Source of the DNA: Desulfobulbaceae bacterium UBA5628
Lineage (GTDB): Bacteria; Desulfobacterota; Desulfobulbia; Desulfobulbales; Desulfurivibrionaceae
Direction of reading: 5' to 3'
Length of the DNA: 7,220 bases
Assembly: GCA_002421565.1 (NCBI GenBank)
Contig: DIKC01000186.1
Location: 1-7,220 of the forward strand
Part shown: positions 5,767 through 7,220 of the stretch, piece after piece
How the letters are laid out: each line of letters opens with the position of its first letter
Numbering within the stretch: position 1 is the first letter of the stretch
The notes under the pieces: generated by a model
The model's database searches: none
Seen by the model: only the letters and a program-made list of their open reading frames with translations
What the model was told of the DNA's origin: nothing
Position numbers and translations under genes: made by a program

Positions 5767-7220
5767 TTAAAAGCCGAAATCCTCCAGCATTTTATTGACC
5801 GTATCCTGATCGAGCGGTCCTTCCTGGGCCGCCTCGGTCATGTTGCGGAGATAACGATCCACGTCATCCTGAGCCAGACGCTTGCTCTCTTCCGGAGTGA
5901 TGGTGGCGTTGCGCTCTTTGTTTTTGAGCTGGGAGCCAAAGGAGACCACGAGCGAGAGCAACTGGAACTGGAAGTCGGAAAGGAGCTTGATGATCTTGAG
6001 AATTTGCTGGCCGGAAAGGTCCTGAAAACTCAAGGCCTCGGTGATCCGGGTGACATCATCATAGATGTTGCTGGCCACCCCGAAAGCGCTTTCGATCTTT
6101 TTGAAGACGTCTTCCTGATCGGCCCGGCTCATCCCGTTGGAGACCGACCGGCAAGCGCCGGCCCCCATGGCCTGAATCTCTGGGGTCAGTTCATTGACCA
6201 GTACCAGGGCCGCGTCAATGGCAAGACGGGCCTCGGCCAAATCGCCGCCATCGGCCGGAGCCGGAGCGTACTCATCCTCATCGGCTTCCGGGGCGGCTTC
6301 CGGGACGGCCGCAACCTCCTCGATCGGCGGTACCTCCAGGGGCAGGGAGGAATCAAGGAAAATGCCGCCGATATTCTCCTCCATCTTGGTCAGCAGGTTC
6401 TTGATTTTCTTCTCGGAACAAGAACCGCGCAGGGCCTCCAGGACATCGGCCAGGGGGACGGTGTAAAAATTATCGCTGTCCGCTTCCAGCTCGTTTACCT
6501 TAACGCTGATCGCCTCGACAAAGGCGGGATAATCGAAAATCTCCTCCGCTTGCTGGCGGGCCATGCTGATGTGGCTTTTGACCGTTTCATTGGTGCACAA
6601 CTCATAAATGGTCTGAAAAATCACATCGAGCGGAAAGAGATAACGGCGGCCGGCCGGAGCGGCTTCCGGGGCGGCCTCGGGCTCGGTCGGGGCAGCTGGG
6701 GCCGCAAAGGCGGCGCTTTCCATATTCCCCAACAGTTCTCCGGCCAGCCCAAGCTCTTCGCTCAAGCGGGCGATCTTAGCGGTCACCGCCCCGGCGTCAG
6801 TGGCGTCGGCCAGATCGACCACTTCTTCCCGGCCCGCATCACCGCCGCCATCGCCGGTGGCGGCAAAGGCGGGATGATCCTTGAGTTCGGCCAGCAAATC
6901 CTTGACGTTATCGGTCTGGTCCTGAACCTTTTCCACATGATCCATGATCTCCATGGTGGCCCGCTCGGTCATGGAGACGATGTCGCGCAACTGGTTCTTG
7001 GCGTCCTCGATTTTTTCCCCGGCCTCGTCCAGTTCGGCCCGCTTGATCTTGCGGTCCTCCATCGGCAGGTCCATCATGGTGGAGCTGAGGCTTTTGGCCA
7101 GATTGCCGATGTCCTTGTAGATATCGGCGGAGACCTGGCGGTAAAAATCATCGCCGCCGAGAGCGGCCGGCGTTTCCGTCGGCTGGGCCGGAGGAGCGGC
7201 GGGCGGCGGCAAGGCGCGGC
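5767..7220 (-). CDS. cheZ: CheZ-type chemotaxis phosphatase with large central insertion, 5' end beyond window
   Basis: CheZ removes the phosphate from CheY-P to reset flagellar motor signalling. Residue numbers here count from the TTG at 7212; the frame stays open to the window edge, that TTG has no ribosome site, and the true start probably lies upstream. About 483 residues are visible against 214 in E. coli. A Pro/Ala-rich start leads into a long helix (about 25-110; DAKNQLRDIVSMTERATMEI) matching the first CheZ helix. The catalytic helix (about 365-430) carries FQDLSGQ, with D398 and Q402 equivalent to D143 and Q147 of E. coli. The last residues, DTVNKMLEDFGF, closely match the CheY-binding tail QDQVDDLLDSLGF. 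Between the helices lie a spacer (112-188) with low-complexity ends, an unrecognised mostly helical domain (about 189-292; RRYLFPLDVIFQTIYELCTN) and a Pro/Glu/Ala-rich linker (293-325). A strong terminator follows the stop. Confidence 0.85.
   Translation of the reverse strand, partial: RALPPPAAPPAQPTETPAALGGDDFYRQVSADIYKDIGNLAKSLSSTMMDLPMEDRKIKRAELDEAGEKIEDAKNQLRDIVSMTERATMEIMDHVEKVQDQTDNVKDLLAELKDHPAFAATGDGGGDAGREEVVDLADATDAGAVTAKIARLSEELGLAGELLGNMESAAFAAPAAPTEPEAAPEAAPAGRRYLFPLDVIFQTIYELCTNETVKSHISMARQQAEEIFDYPAFVEAISVKVNELEADSDNFYTVPLADVLEALRGSCSEKKIKNLLTKMEENIGGIFLDSSLPLEVPPIEEVAAVPEAAPEADEDEYAPAPADGGDLAEARLAIDAALVLVNELTPEIQAMGAGACRSVSNGMSRADQEDVFKKIESAFGVASNIYDDVTRITEALSFQDLSGQQILKIIKLLSDFQFQLLSLVVSFGSQLKNKERNATITPEESKRLAQDDVDRYLRNMTEAAQEGPLDQDTVNKMLEDFGF
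6282..6297. repeat. 16-base direct repeat, copy 1, in cheZ linker
   Basis: CGGCTTCCGGGGCGGC occurs here and again at 6660-6675. It encodes AAPEA (residues 306-310 from the TTG) in the linker after the central domain. The spacing of 378 bases is exactly 126 codons. Confidence 0.85.
6660..6675. repeat. 16-base direct repeat, copy 2, in cheZ linker
   Basis: This is identical to the copy at 6282-6297 and is read in the same frame. It encodes AAPEA (residues 180-184) in the linker before the central domain, so the two copies bracket that domain. Confidence 0.85.

Noticed and set aside
7210..7212. TTG as the true start codon of cheZ
   Set aside because: The upstream bases are GC-only with no ribosome site, the frame stays open to the window edge, and the residues after it are a Pro/Ala-rich run more typical of a linker than of an N-terminus.

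Overview
The window looks like chromosomal DNA from a GC-rich, Gram-negative, motile and probably anaerobic bacterium. Three things point to the Desulfobacterota (former Deltaproteobacteria): futalosine-type menaquinone synthesis, the N-epsilon-acetyl-beta-lysine pathway, and an unusually long CheZ. This placement is inference from gene content; no rRNA or marker gene is present. Six protein genes fill most of the window. There is no tRNA, rRNA, CRISPR array or insertion sequence that I can see.

Layout. Bases 1-1056 (minus) hold mqnE, an aminofutalosine synthase whose last few codons lie beyond the left edge. Bases 1057-1438 are a 382-base divergent intergenic region packed with inverted repeats, and this is the most unusual non-coding part of the window. 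Bases 1439-3581 (plus) hold ablA (lysine 2,3-aminomutase) and ablB (beta-lysine N-acetyltransferase), overlapping by 8 bases. A 15-base gap separates them from a convergent minus-strand pair: an MscS-type channel (4806-5624) followed by a VWA/OmpA lipoprotein (3597-4754). Bases 5767-7220 (minus) hold a large CheZ-type phosphatase, open at the right edge, which ends at a strong intrinsic terminator just upstream of the MscS gene.

How the genes fit together. AblA and AblB are enough to turn lysine into N-epsilon-acetyl-beta-lysine, a compatible solute accumulated under salt stress. MscS releases solutes when the membrane is stretched by osmotic downshock. The lipoprotein next to MscS has an OmpA-like domain of the peptidoglycan-binding type. 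The centre of the window therefore reads as an osmotic and envelope-stress neighbourhood, although the two gene pairs converge and must be transcribed separately. mqnE (respiratory quinone) and cheZ (chemotaxis) appear unrelated to it.

Most notable points: the nested inverted repeats and terminator-like hairpins between mqnE and ablA; a CheZ whose two halves are separated by about 250 residues including an unrecognised domain, whose flanking linkers carry an identical 16-base direct repeat in the same reading frame; and a cysteine replacing the usual ligand-binding aspartate in the OmpA-like domain. I found no clear evidence of a wholly new multi-gene system.
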